From Planctomycetota bacterium (lineage in GTDB: Bacteria > Planctomycetota > Planctomycetia > Gemmatales > HRBIN36): a DNA stretch of 64,000 nucleotides. The notes beneath the pieces were generated by a model. It did not search any database. It saw only the letters and a list, made by a program, of their open reading frames with translations, and had not been told where the DNA came from. This document shows, in pieces, positions 8,974-17,398 of this stretch. Position 1 is the first letter of the stretch; each line of letters begins with the position of its first letter. The stretch is taken from contig JACTMY010000004.1 of NCBI GenBank assembly GCA_014584395.1, forward strand, positions 62,001 through 126,000. Reading direction: 5' to 3'. The translations under genes were made by a program, and so were the position numbers.

Positions 8974-9738
8974 GTGAAAGAGATCTACTTTTATGCGACG
9001 ACCATCGGCTGGCTCTTTCTCACGGGCATGGGCATCGTACCTTGCGTGCCGGAAGAAGTCGCCGTTTCCGGCGTCGGCATCGCCGCCCATAAAGCCGGGC
9101 TTGTCGGACCCTGGATGGTCATTGCCTGGGCCTGTTGCATCGTGGCCATCATCGGCACCGACGTCGTGCTGTACAGCCTGGGCCGCTTTGGCGGGGTTTG
9201 GTTTTTCAATTTGCGCTGGGTGCGCTATTGGCTGCCCGAGGAGCGCAAGGCCAAGATCGTTGATGGCTTCCATAACCACGGCATCAAATTCCTGCTCTCG
9301 GGCCGGCTGTTGCCGGGCATTCGCACCGCCATCTTCATCGTTGCGGGGGCCATCCATTACCCCATCGCCTCCTTCATCATCGCCGACGCCATTTCCATCC
9401 CGGTCATCAGTCTCTTTTTCTTCGGCAGCTATTTCGCCTCGGACTTCATCAGTGCCCTGATCAAACAGATGCACGGCGCGCAGTTTTGGCTGATGGTCAT
9501 CGGCCTTTCCGCCCTGGGCGTGTTTTTGATCATTCGCTTCTACCAGTTCATCCGGCGGCGCGCGAAAGCCAACAATTTCGAAGCCCCCCACATCCCCGGC
9601 CTGCACGCCCTGGGTTTGGACACGCACCATGATTTTCCCGAAACGCCCGCCGCGGCGGAGAATGGCGAACCCAAGCCGCCGGAAGCCGCCGCCGTCCGCG
9701 CGGAAGCGACTTCGCCTTCGACCGCTTCGCCCTCTTGA
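8974..9738 (+). CDS. DedA-family membrane protein
   Basis: This integral membrane protein of the DedA/SNARE-associated family has 254 aa. Several hydrophobic segments are visible, along with the family pattern PCVPEEVAVSGVG near the N-terminus and KFLLSGRLLPGIRTAIFIVAG in the middle. DedA proteins act at the cytoplasmic membrane, and some are undecaprenyl-phosphate or phospholipid flippases; which lipid this one handles is unknown. The start is GTG with GGAG seven bases upstream. The last 50 residues are a soluble Ala/Pro/Glu-rich tail not typical of the core family. It is convergent with prs. Confidence 0.88.
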   Translation: MKEIYFYATTIGWLFLTGMGIVPCVPEEVAVSGVGIAAHKAGLVGPWMVIAWACCIVAIIGTDVVLYSLGRFGGVWFFNLRWVRYWLPEERKAKIVDGFHNHGIKFLLSGRLLPGIRTAIFIVAGAIHYPIASFIIADAISIPVISLFFFGSYFASDFISALIKQMHGAQFWLMVIGLSALGVFLIIRFYQFIRRRAKANNFEAPHIPGLHALGLDTHHDFPETPAAAENGEPKPPEAAAVRAEATSPSTASPS

Positions 9739-9803
9739 CCTGAAACGGCACATCGCCCGCGCCGAACCTTCAAGTCCAGCGCAGCCAGCAAACCCATGGA
9801 CGA

Positions 9804-10763
9804 TTAATCGAAGAGCCGGCTCACGGATTCGTTGCTGTGCAAGCGTTTGATCGCCTCGCCCAGGAGCGGGGCGATGCTCAGCACCTTGAGGTTGGGCAAC
9901 TGCTTGTGCGGCGGCACGGGAACGGAATTGGTGACGACGATGGTCGTGATGGGCGAATCGCGGAGGCGCTCGATGGCCGGACCGCACAGGACGGCGTGCG
10001 TGGCGAAGACGTGGATCTCCCGGGCGCCATTTTTCTTGGCCACGTGAGCGGCCCCGACGATGCTGCCCCCGGTGGTGATCATGTCGTCGAACATGAGGGC
10101 AATTTTACCCTCCAAGGTTTCCCCGATGAGGTTGGCCTGTTTGGTTTCCGTGGCGCTGGCCCGGCGCTTGTCGACGATGGCCAGGCCGCCGCCGATCTTC
10201 TTTTGATAATGCAAGGTCATCTTGATCCGCCCCTCGTCGGGGCTGACCATGACGATGTCCTTCGTGGGCAGATTGAGGCCGCGGATGTACTTGATGAAAA
10301 CCGGGGCCGCCATCAGGTGATCGACGGGGATGTCGAAAAAGCCCTGAATCTGCGCGGCGTGCAGGTCCAGAGTCAGCACCCGGCTCGCTCCCGCCTGCAT
10401 GAGCAGGTTGGCGACGAGCTTGGCCGTGATCGGCACCCGGCCCTGATCCTTGCGGTCTTGCCGGGCATAGCCGAAATAGGGCAAAACCACGGCGATGCGC
10501 GCGGCGCTGGCCCGGCGGAAACTGTCGATCATGATGAGCAGTTCCATCAGGTTGTCATTGACCGGCGGGCAACTGGGCTGAATCAGGAAGACGTCCCGGC
10601 CGCGGACGTCCTCGTCGATGCGGGCCGAGATTTCCCCGTCGGGGAAATTGCCAAGGTTGATTTTGCCGATGGGCAGACCCAAATATGCTGCGATCTCCTC
10701 GCCCAGGGTGGGATGGGCGCGGCCCGTGAAGATTTTGATTTCGTAGTTTTGATTGGGTATCAT
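9804..10763 (-). CDS. prs: Ribose-phosphate pyrophosphokinase
   Basis: This enzyme makes PRPP from ribose 5-phosphate and ATP, feeding nucleotide, histidine and tryptophan synthesis. Family motifs are complete: GNFPDGEI, VFLIQPSCPPVNDNLMELL, VLPYFGYARQDRK, LDLHAAQIQGFFDIPVDHL, and the PRPP loop MFDDMITTGGSI. The open frame begins at a TTG at 10769, but the ATG at 10763 has AAGGA nine bases upstream and is preferred, giving 319 aa, the usual size. It is transcribed away from the response regulator across a 362-base gap. Confidence 0.97.
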   Translation of the reverse strand: MIPNQNYEIKIFTGRAHPTLGEEIAAYLGLPIGKINLGNFPDGEISARIDEDVRGRDVFLIQPSCPPVNDNLMELLIMIDSFRRASAARIAVVLPYFGYARQDRKDQGRVPITAKLVANLLMQAGASRVLTLDLHAAQIQGFFDIPVDHLMAAPVFIKYIRGLNLPTKDIVMVSPDEGRIKMTLHYQKKIGGGLAIVDKRRASATETKQANLIGETLEGKIALMFDDMITTGGSIVGAAHVAKKNGAREIHVFATHAVLCGPAIERLRDSPITTIVVTNSVPVPPHKQLPNLKVLSIAPLLGEAIKRLHSNESVSRLFD

Positions 10764-11125
10764 GCACAACGATCCTTGGCGTCGTCCAGCCCAGGCCTGG
10801 CGCGGTTCAGGGAGCTGACGACCCGGGATCGAACGACCCTGGCTCGGTGCACGTCCAGGCGGCGCGCTGCTTGGCTGGTAATATTGAACTTAGCACTTTG
10901 ACCTAGGTGCGTCCATGAACTCGCGAGTCAGGGGCATTATCGGGCAAGGCGGCTTGGACTGTCAATGGGCCGAGCGGTCAAAATCGCCGACATTTCCACG
11001 GGCCGGCACAGCGCCCTGCGCCGCGGCGGCCGGTCAGCGATTCCCGATGGAATCAATACAGCGGTTCATTCTCGACCTATAATAAGCCGTTGATTCAATC
11101 CATCGATGATCAAGGTAACCACGCC
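10764..11125. other. Divergent intergenic region between prs and the response regulator
   Basis: No gene is seen in these 362 bases. The right end carries a promoter candidate for the response regulator. A stretch near 10801-10860 read on the minus strand has GTTCGATCCCGGG, which recalls a tRNA T-arm, but the flanking 5-base stems do not pair and no acceptor or anticodon arm can be drawn. Confidence 0.5.
11055..11083 (+). promoter_or_regulatory. Sigma70-type promoter candidate for the response regulator
   Basis: A perfect -10 TATAAT at 11078-11083 lies 17 bases after a weak -35 (AATACA, 11055-11060), and 42 bases before the ATG of the response regulator. The -10 box stands out in this GC-rich region. 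Confidence 0.45.
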
Positions 11126-11575
11126 ATGGAGCGTTTCCGGATTCTGATCGCCGACGACAACCCGCAAGGCTTGGAATTGCTCGAAGCCTATTTGGACGAA
11201 CTGGACGCCGAGGTCCGGACCGCGAGCGATGGCGAGGAAGCCCTGCGCGTCATCCGGGAATGGAAGCCCGATCTGATCCTGCTCGACATCATGATGCCGC
11301 GCATCAGCGGTTTCGAGGTGTGCAAGCAAGTGCGAGCCAATCCCGAGTTGCGCGAAGTGGCCGTGCTCATGATCACGGCGCTCGACCAACCCAGCGACGT
11401 CGAGCGCGGCGTCGAGGCGGGGACCGACGATTTTCTCACCAAGCCCATCAACAAAACGGAACTGCTCCTCCGAGTTCGCTCCATGCTCAAAGGTCGGCAA
11501 TACAAGCGCGAACTGGACCGCGCCTTGGCTTATTTCAGCGAAGTCGAGCGTGCCGGCCGGCCGCCGTCGTCTTGA
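11126..11575 (+). CDS. Single-domain response regulator
   Basis: A stand-alone receiver domain of 149 aa, a CheY/DivK-type two-component signalling protein. The acidic pocket is Asp10-Asp11 (ILIADDN), the phosphoacceptor is Asp54 (LILLDIMMP), and the conserved lysine lies in FLTKPIN. About 25 residues after the receiver form a charged tail without a DNA-binding domain, so output is probably by protein-protein contact. I chose the ATG at 11126 because AAGG lies upstream; the frame is open from 11090. No histidine kinase is adjacent; the hybrid kinase at 52.5 kb has its own receivers. Confidence 0.93.
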   Translation: MERFRILIADDNPQGLELLEAYLDELDAEVRTASDGEEALRVIREWKPDLILLDIMMPRISGFEVCKQVRANPELREVAVLMITALDQPSDVERGVEAGTDDFLTKPINKTELLLRVRSMLKGRQYKRELDRALAYFSEVERAGRPPSS

Positions 11576-11633
11576 TGGAGCGCTGCGACTCGCCCGCGCT
11601 TTTCCCCCTCTCTCTGGTACAAAGTCATTCCTC

Positions 11634-12824
11634 ATGTCCACGCCACAGATCATCTTGCATCCGCGCCGGGCCAAGCCCTTTTACGCCCGGCATCCATGGG
11701 TTTTTGCCGGAGCGATCGCGGAGATCCGGGGCAAGCCCGCCGATGGCGACGCGGTGCAGGTCTTTTCCCACGGCGGCGCCTTCATCGCCCATGGCCTGTT
11801 CAACAACCGCAGCCGCATCCGGGTCCGGCTCTATTCCTGGGATCTGGAACAACCCTTGGATGAAGCCTTTTTCCGAGGGCGGATCGAGCAAGCCCTGCGG
11901 CTGCGGCGGGATGATCTCGGCCTGGTCGGTCCGGGTTTGGCTTGCCGCTTGATCTTCAGCGAAAGCGATGGCCTGTCGGGGTTGACCGTGGATCGCTACG
12001 ACCGCTGGCTCGTGGTGCAGTTCACCAGCCTGGCCTTGGCCAAGCGGCGCGACCTGATCGTTCAGCTCTTGCGCGAAGGGACACAGCCCGAGGGCATCTA
12101 CCTGCGGACGGAGCGCGGCATCGGCGAGCAAGAGGGGGTGGAGCTGCAAGATGGACTTCTCTGGGGAAGCATGCCCGAGGGGCCGGTGACCATCGATGAG
12201 CATGGCGTGCGTTTCATGGTCCACCTTCAAGAAGGGCAGAAGACCGGGTTTTATCTCGACCAGCGCGACAACCATCAGGCCGTGGCCAAGTATGCCCGAG
12301 GCCGCCGCGTGCTCGATGGCTTTTGTTACACCGGCGGGTTTGGCCTGCATGCCGCGAAGGCGGGCGCCTCCGAGGTCGCGGCCGTGGACGGCAGCGAGCC
12401 TGCCATCGAACTTGGCCGGCGCAACGCCGTGCTGAATGGGTTGCCCCAGGTCCGTTTCGAAAGGGCGGATGTGTTTCACTATTTGGAGGATGCCGTCAAG
12501 GCCAAGGAACGCTTTGACCTCGTGGTCCTGGACCCGCCCAAGTTCGCCAGGACCCAGCGAGCGGTGGACACGGCCCTCTCCGGTTACCGCCGGCTTCAGG
12601 CCCTGGCGCTGCACCTGCTGCCGCCTGGCGGGTTGTTGGTCACCTGCTGCTGTTCGGGGCTGATTCAGCAGGACCAACTCGAAGAAGTGCTCTCCCAGGT
12701 CGGCACGGAAGCCAAGCGTTCCATGCAGCTCCTGGAACGGCATGGCCAGCCGCCGGATCATCCCATCGCTTTATCCTGCCTGGAAACGTCCTATCTGAAA
12801 TGCCTGATCGCGCGGGTGACATGA
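11634..12824 (+). CDS. rlmI: RlmI-type class I rRNA (cytosine-5) methyltransferase
   Basis: This SAM-dependent methyltransferase has 396 aa, the same length as E. coli RlmI, which makes m5C1962 in 23S rRNA. An N-terminal PUA-like domain starts with HPWVFAGAIAEI. The catalytic domain has KTGFYLDQRDN, the SAM-binding VLDGFCYTGGFGLHAA, the acidic ribose contact VAAVDGSEPA, the DLVVLDPPKFAR motif, and the cysteine-rich LVTCCCSGL that includes the catalytic position. The start is the ATG at 11634 (STPQIILHPRRAKPF), which matches homologues; the frame is open further upstream but overlaps the response regulator. The exact target base is inferred from the family. Confidence 0.88.
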   Translation: MSTPQIILHPRRAKPFYARHPWVFAGAIAEIRGKPADGDAVQVFSHGGAFIAHGLFNNRSRIRVRLYSWDLEQPLDEAFFRGRIEQALRLRRDDLGLVGPGLACRLIFSESDGLSGLTVDRYDRWLVVQFTSLALAKRRDLIVQLLREGTQPEGIYLRTERGIGEQEGVELQDGLLWGSMPEGPVTIDEHGVRFMVHLQEGQKTGFYLDQRDNHQAVAKYARGRRVLDGFCYTGGFGLHAAKAGASEVAAVDGSEPAIELGRRNAVLNGLPQVRFERADVFHYLEDAVKAKERFDLVVLDPPKFARTQRAVDTALSGYRRLQALALHLLPPGGLLVTCCCSGLIQQDQLEEVLSQVGTEAKRSMQLLERHGQPPDHPIALSCLETSYLKCLIARVT

Positions 12825-13028
12825 GGGCGTCATCTGGGTTCCGTTGCCGTTGGGAAAAACCTTGGTCAACGCCGCCGTTTTGCCGACGATGCCGATGCTG
12901 CGTATGATGTAAACAGACAAGCACGAGGGCGGCTGCCCATCATGTATGTGGAGGGCAAGGCGCCCGCCAAGGCTTGGACCGGCAGAGATGGACCGTTCAC
13001 CGTTCCCACGGTATGAAAGGCGAATGCA

Positions 13029-13673
13029 ATGAAGGACAACTACCTCGGCGGCCTTCCCGCGGAAGCGCTCCCGCATCTGACGCCCCTGCTGCAGCGCGGC
13101 CGGGATTACATGCGCCAACGGCAAATGACCCTGGGCGATCTGCTTCTGGAAAACCGCATCATCTTTCTGGCGGGGGTCATCAATGAAATGTCGGCCATCG
13201 ACATCGTCATGAAGATGCTTTACCTGCAATATGAAAACCGCACCCAGGACATCCATTTTTACATCAGCAGCCCCGGCGGCACAGTGACGGGAACCCTGGC
13301 GATTTACGACACCATGCAATTTCTCGAATGCCCCGTGGCCACCTACTGCGTCGGCATGGCCGCCAGCGGCGGCGCCATCCTGCTCGCCGGCGGCTCCAAG
13401 GGCAAACGCTACGCGCTGCCTCATTCCAAGATCATGATCCATCAACCCCATGGCGGCGTGGGCGGACAAATCTCCGACATCGAAATTCAAGCGCAGGAAA
13501 TTGAATTCGACAAGAAACGACTCAACGAAATCCTGGCCAAGCACACCGGCCAGCCCGTGGACGTCATTGCCAAGGAGACCGAGCGGGATCGCTATTTCCA
13601 CGCCGCCACGGCCAAGGAATTTGGCCTGGTGGATGATATCCTGTTGCGTTCGGCGGAAGAAAAGAAAAGCTAG
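13029..13673 (+). CDS. clpP: ATP-dependent Clp protease proteolytic subunit, copy 1
   Basis: ClpP forms the barrel-shaped serine protease that works with ClpA/ClpX/ClpC ATPases. The 214-aa sequence has the catalytic triad at Ser113 (GMAASGGAILLAGG), His138 (MIHQPHGG) and Asp187 (TERDRY). The usual GQAASM around the serine is changed to GMAASG, which marks a divergent paralogue. The N-terminus is about 25 residues longer than standard ClpP before the LLLENRIIFL strand. A second clpP follows 120 bases downstream, so the two may form a mixed-subunit complex, as known for several bacteria with tandem clpP genes. Confidence 0.95.
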   Translation: MKDNYLGGLPAEALPHLTPLLQRGRDYMRQRQMTLGDLLLENRIIFLAGVINEMSAIDIVMKMLYLQYENRTQDIHFYISSPGGTVTGTLAIYDTMQFLECPVATYCVGMAASGGAILLAGGSKGKRYALPHSKIMIHQPHGGVGGQISDIEIQAQEIEFDKKRLNEILAKHTGQPVDVIAKETERDRYFHAATAKEFGLVDDILLRSAEEKKS

Positions 13674-13691
13674 AGAACTTGCGTTGAGTTC

Positions 13692-13709
13692 GCCGGCCCG
13701 GAGGCCGGC
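13692..13709 (+). other. GC-rich hairpin between the two clpP genes
   Basis: A perfect 7-bp stem GCCGGCC/GGCCGGC with a CGGA loop lies 19 bases after the first clpP stop. There is no T-tract, so it is not a classical terminator; it could be an mRNA processing or stability element, or chance. Confidence 0.3.
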
Positions 13710-13793
13710 ATCCGTGGTACGTTCTTCAAGTCATCCCCCCTCGGCCGCCGATACCAACTGGGTAGCCGAGGCGATTTACGGAGATTCTCGGCA

Positions 13794-14405
13794 ATGACCC
13801 TTGTGCCTTTTGTGATCGAGCGTTCGGGCCGCGAAGAGCGAGCCATGGACATCTACAGTCGCCTGCTGAAGGACCGCATCATCTTTTTGCAGGGATCGAT
13901 TGACGACAACATCAGCAATCTGATCATCGCCCAGATGCTGTTTTTGCAGTTTGACGACCCCAAGGCCGACATCAACCTGTACATCAACAGCCCGGGGGGA
14001 TCGGTGACGGCGGGCCTGGGGATTTACGACACGATGCAGTTCATCTCCTGCCCGGTGGCGACCTATTGCATCGGACAGGCGGCGAGCATGGCGGCGGTGC
14101 TGCTGGCCGCGGGTTCCAAGGGCAAACGCAACTGCTTGCCGCACGCCCGCGTCATGATCCATCAGCCCATGGCGGGCAGCGAGGGCACGGCCACGGAAAT
14201 CTTGATCCACACCAAGGAATTTCGGCGACTGAAGCAGATGCTCAACGACATCCTCATCAAGCACACCGGGCAATCGCTGGAGAGGATCGAATCGGACACG
14301 GATCGGGACAAATTCCTCTCCGCCGAGGAAGCCAAGCACTACGGCATCGTCGATCAGGTGCTGGACAAGATCCCGCAAGTCGCGGCTCGCAAGGCGGACA
14401 GCTAA
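13794..14405 (+). CDS. clpP: ATP-dependent Clp protease proteolytic subunit, copy 2
   Basis: This second ClpP subunit has 203 aa and is the more canonical of the pair: Ser98 in [19 protein letters not shown], His123 in MIHQPMAG and Asp172 in DTDRDKFLS. The strand [11 protein letters not shown] and the loop [19 protein letters not shown] match standard ClpP closely. It follows copy 1 on the same strand with a ribosome-like GGAG ahead of the ATG. Together the two genes probably supply a hetero-oligomeric or substrate-specialised Clp protease. No clpX lies in the window. Confidence 0.96.
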   Translation: MTLVPFVIERSGREERAMDIYSRLLKDRIIFLQGSIDDNISNLIIAQMLFLQFDDPKADINLYINSPGGSVTAGLGIYDTMQFISCPVATYCIGQAASMAAVLLAAGSKGKRNCLPHARVMIHQPMAGSEGTATEILIHTKEFRRLKQMLNDILIKHTGQSLERIESDTDRDKFLSAEEAKHYGIVDQVLDKIPQVAARKADS

Positions 14406-14453
14406 CGCTAGCCGCGGCGCGTGGGATGGGGAAGGGACGGGACGATCAAGGTC

Positions 14454-15533
14454 ATGACGACCCGCAGGCGTCTCAACGAAGACCGCCCACGCACCCTCGG
14501 GTGTGTCGTCTTCGTTTTGGCGCTCGGCCTCGCCCTACTCCCGGGCTGCGCCAACCGCCGCCAGGAACTGGTCGAATCCGAACTGCGGCAAAAGGAACGC
14601 GAACTCGAGGAGTTGAAGTCCAAGGTCGACCACCGCGACGGCGAAGTCCGCGCCTTGGAAATGGAACTCGAACTGCTCCTCCGCAAGGCCGCCAAAGAAG
14701 CCAAGGACACTCCCTCCGCCGCCGGCGAGACCGTCATCCTCAAACGCATCCGGCTCGGCCGCATGACCGGCGGCTTGCGCCAGGACGTCCGGGCCGGGGC
14801 CGACGATGCCCTGCAAGTCCTCATCGAACCCATCGATACCGATGATCACGTTGTCAAGGCGCCGGGGTCAGCCCGGATTGACGTCTTCGAGATTGCCACC
14901 AACGGCACGAAAACGTTTCTCTCCCAATGGGATGTCTCCGCCCGGGAAATGCGGCGGGCTTGGGACAGCCCTCTCATCGGCGGCGCTGCTTATCGCTTGA
15001 CCTTTCCCTGGAAAGTGCAACCCACGACCGAACGGATTCGCATCGTTGTCAAGTTCACAACGCTCGCCGGCGAATTATTCGAGGATGAAAAGGACGTCTC
15101 CATCACCTTGCCGGCGGTTCGTGGTCGAACCCAGCGGGAAGCGCCGTCCGCGCCGATGATGGAGACGATCATCGAGGAGCACAACGTGCCGCCGTCGCTG
15201 CCTTACGACCTGCCAATTTCGAAGAAGGGTGCGCCGACGAAAGCGGCGCCACAGGGGCCGCTGCCCGACACGAAGGCTCCCCTAACGCAGCGGTCCGCGC
15301 CGCCGCCGATGCGCAGCCCGCATCAGCCTGCCGCCGCGGTGCCCCCCGCCCATTCCTTCATCCCGCCGATGGTGCCGATCGATCCGCCCTTGTCGTTTCA
15401 GATGAACCCGTGGCCGCAAGGCGCTGGCACGGTGCAACAAACGCAGTATGAGGAGCCGTCATCGCCTGCCGGCGCCGGGAAGACGCCTGTCGTCAAACTC
15501 GCACCGCCCGTCCGGCAATCGCCCAAGGATTGA
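14454..15533 (+). CDS. Putative lipoprotein with coiled coil and Pro-rich tail
   Basis: I do not recognise the family. The 359-aa protein starts with Arg-rich residues and a hydrophobic segment ending in LALLPGC, a good lipobox, so it is probably an anchored lipoprotein. A heptad-like coiled coil follows (ELVESELRQKERELEELKSK through ELELLLRKAAKE, about residues 35-75). A compact beta-rich domain covers about residues 90-225, and the last 120 residues are Pro/Ala-rich and probably disordered. The ATG at 14454 has AAGG upstream; an in-frame GTG at 14421 is less likely. It follows clpP copy 2 by 48 bases and may share its transcript. Confidence 0.8.
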   Translation: MTTRRRLNEDRPRTLGCVVFVLALGLALLPGCANRRQELVESELRQKERELEELKSKVDHRDGEVRALEMELELLLRKAAKEAKDTPSAAGETVILKRIRLGRMTGGLRQDVRAGADDALQVLIEPIDTDDHVVKAPGSARIDVFEIATNGTKTFLSQWDVSAREMRRAWDSPLIGGAAYRLTFPWKVQPTTERIRIVVKFTTLAGELFEDEKDVSITLPAVRGRTQREAPSAPMMETIIEEHNVPPSLPYDLPISKKGAPTKAAPQGPLPDTKAPLTQRSAPPPMRSPHQPAAAVPPAHSFIPPMVPIDPPLSFQMNPWPQGAGTVQQTQYEEPSSPAGAGKTPVVKLAPPVRQSPKD

Positions 15534-15644
15534 TCGTTCGGTTGCATGATCGGCGACCGGATATTCACTTGTGTTCACTCAACTCATCCATGACGAACTC
15601 GCCCCATGAAATGCATGGAGGCATTCGCCGTCGACCGCGGCCAA

Positions 15645-15671
15645 TAAAAAACGGGCGGCCGAGCCGCCCGT
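15645..15671 (-). terminator. Intrinsic terminator for the 187-aa secreted protein gene
   Basis: On the minus strand a perfect 9-bp stem (ACGGGCGGC/GCCGCCCGT) with a 3-base loop is followed by TTTTTTATTGG. It lies about 26 bases beyond the stop of the minus-strand gene. Confidence 0.85.
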
Positions 15672-15697
15672 GGAGAGTAGAGTGAAAGCAAGTTCGG

Positions 15698-16261
15698 TCA
15701 CTTATCCTTCTTTTGATTGGCCTTGTCCTTTTGTTGCCGCTCTTGTTGTTCGATGGCTTGCTTCAATTGCTCCTGCTGAAGTTTGTACCACTCATTCCAT
15801 TGCTGCTGGACTTGAGGTGGGACGGTGTTGATGGGCACCGGAATGAACTGCGGCAAACCCCGCCACCACATCGAGCGATACCACATGTTGTTGTACCAGA
15901 AGTAAGGTACGCCGCCCCAGCCGCCGCGATAGTAGCCGGCGGGCAAACGGCCCGAGTACCAGCGATAGCCCGGCGTGTACGTAAACGGCACCTGGAAGTT
16001 ACCGGGTTGCAGCCCTTGGTTATTCCGCCAATAATTGCCGCTGTAGCCGATGCTGCCCATGCCCGAGTAAAATCCCGAGTTGAGCGGCCGGGCGCCGCCA
16101 AAATTGATCGAGCCGCTCATGGGCGGTGCAAAGCGGCTGCCCGCGGGGTTGGGCATGCGTCCGCCGGCAGCGGGATTGGGAACCCGCTGAGCGGCAGCTT
16201 CATGAGCGAACGTTAAGAATCCACCCAGGGCGAACAGTGCGAACCAGCTTCTCGCTTTCAT
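15698..16261 (-). CDS. Secreted Gly/Tyr/Trp-rich protein, 187 aa
   Basis: Family not recognised. A signal peptide (MKARSWFALFALGGFLTF, cleavage near EAAA) starts the protein. The mature part is low-complexity, rich in Gly, Asn, Tyr, Trp and Pro (for example GYYRGGWGGVPYFWYNNMWY). The last 40 residues are a Gln/Lys/Glu-rich helix probably forming a coiled coil (QQEQLKQAIEQQERQQKDKA). This composition suggests a structural cell-envelope or surface protein. It has its own terminator and is separated by 68 bases from the next minus-strand gene. Confidence 0.75.
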   Translation of the reverse strand: MKARSWFALFALGGFLTFAHEAAAQRVPNPAAGGRMPNPAGSRFAPPMSGSINFGGARPLNSGFYSGMGSIGYSGNYWRNNQGLQPGNFQVPFTYTPGYRWYSGRLPAGYYRGGWGGVPYFWYNNMWYRSMWWRGLPQFIPVPINTVPPQVQQQWNEWYKLQQEQLKQAIEQQERQQKDKANQKKDK

Positions 16262-16329
16262 GACATACTCCTCTCTTGTGCTTTCTCTCTATACGCTCGA
16301 AACGAGCCAACTTTTAAAAAAATCGGCTG

Positions 16330-17100
16330 CTATTTGTCCCTGCCCGGATCATAGCCTAACCGCGGCATCTCCATTTGGGTCGCACCCTCAGGCGCTTTGA
16401 AGTCGAAACAGCCGGGCTGAGGCTTGGGGTTCAGGTCCCAATGCTTGATGACGGCCACGTACTTCGGATCGCCATCCAACCTCGTGTAGGAGATCACCAA
16501 TTTACGGGGCAGCGGTTGGTCCCCCGCCTGCACCCATAATTGCCAATCGACGTTGCGCTGCGAACAGGCCAGATGGTGGCATGGAACGCCAGCGACGGTG
16601 TGTTCGCCGATGTAGTAGCCATGGTCGACCTGTTTGAGCATTTCCGCGTCGGGCCTGGCCAGCAGCAACTCGGCCAGGGGCAAGCTCATGCCGTACTTGT
16701 CGTGCATTTCTTGCATCATTTTTTCGATCGTGTCCGGCGCGGGCATGGTGACGTACATGTTCTTGTCCCGCTCGTGCAGGGTGATCGATTTGCCGTTGTA
16801 GAAGAAGCAGCGTTGCTGGTCGCCCGACGTCGTGGAATGCACGCCGTTGGGGCGAACGACGAGGACCTTGCGATGATACGTCAATTGAATGTACATGCCT
16901 GATTCGTCATGCCACTCATCCACGGTCTCTTCCGCCTCGAGGGCATATTGCTTCAGGTTGGATAAATGCGTCCCCATTTTTTTGAGCACGTCCTTGACTC
17001 GTGGATCGATCTTTTCCGCGGGCGGCTGCGGCGGGTCTTGAGCGGAAAGAAGCCCGGCGCTGACAAGGAGACATGCCACGAATAGGCCTCGTTTGAACAT
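16330..17100 (-). CDS. Secreted DUF2092-like protein
   Basis: A periplasmic protein of 256 aa with a signal peptide (MFKRGLFVACLLVSAGLLSAQ). The layout resembles DUF2092 proteins: an opening helix PRVKDVLKKMGTHLSNLKQY, repeated beta-strands around a readout of reduced or measured oxidation (VVRPNGVHSTTSGDQQRCFFYNGKSITL), and a C-terminal FDFKAPEGA motif typical of LolA-like shells. DUF2092 proteins probably bind lipids or hydrophobic ligands, but the role is not known. It lies upstream of the 187-aa secreted protein on the same strand. Confidence 0.8.
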   Translation of the reverse strand: MFKRGLFVACLLVSAGLLSAQDPPQPPAEKIDPRVKDVLKKMGTHLSNLKQYALEAEETVDEWHDESGMYIQLTYHRKVLVVRPNGVHSTTSGDQQRCFFYNGKSITLHERDKNMYVTMPAPDTIEKMMQEMHDKYGMSLPLAELLLARPDAEMLKQVDHGYYIGEHTVAGVPCHHLACSQRNVDWQLWVQAGDQPLPRKLVISYTRLDGDPKYVAVIKHWDLNPKPQPGCFDFKAPEGATQMEMPRLGYDPGRDK

Positions 17101-17398
17101 GGGTTGCTACTCCAATGGGTTGCTCACGACAATGTTGCCATCCCGGCGTTCCTTCCTGCCGATGAGTTTATTTTAGGACCTAATGCAGCATTGAAGGGGC
17201 AAATCCAGTGCCAATTCTCGGCGTCGTTCAGCGGCGTTGCCGAAGTGCATGTTGTTTAGTTGACAGGGAAGTAATGAGGTTACAGCAGGTGGTCACTACG
17301 CCAAGGATCATGGGATCCTCCACTTGGCATTGCCTGGTTTGCCTAGCTATGGCAGGATGCGGCCCCAAGGAATGTCTTTCGATGGGAGGGAGAGCTCT

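Noticed and set aside
10801-10870. tRNA-like T-arm (GTTCGATCCCGGG on the minus strand)
   Set aside because: The bases flanking TTCGATC do not form a 5-bp stem, and no acceptor, D or anticodon arm could be drawn.
13692-13709. Terminator between the two clpP genes
   Set aside because: The stem is perfect but no T-tract follows, and the genes are expected to be co-transcribed.
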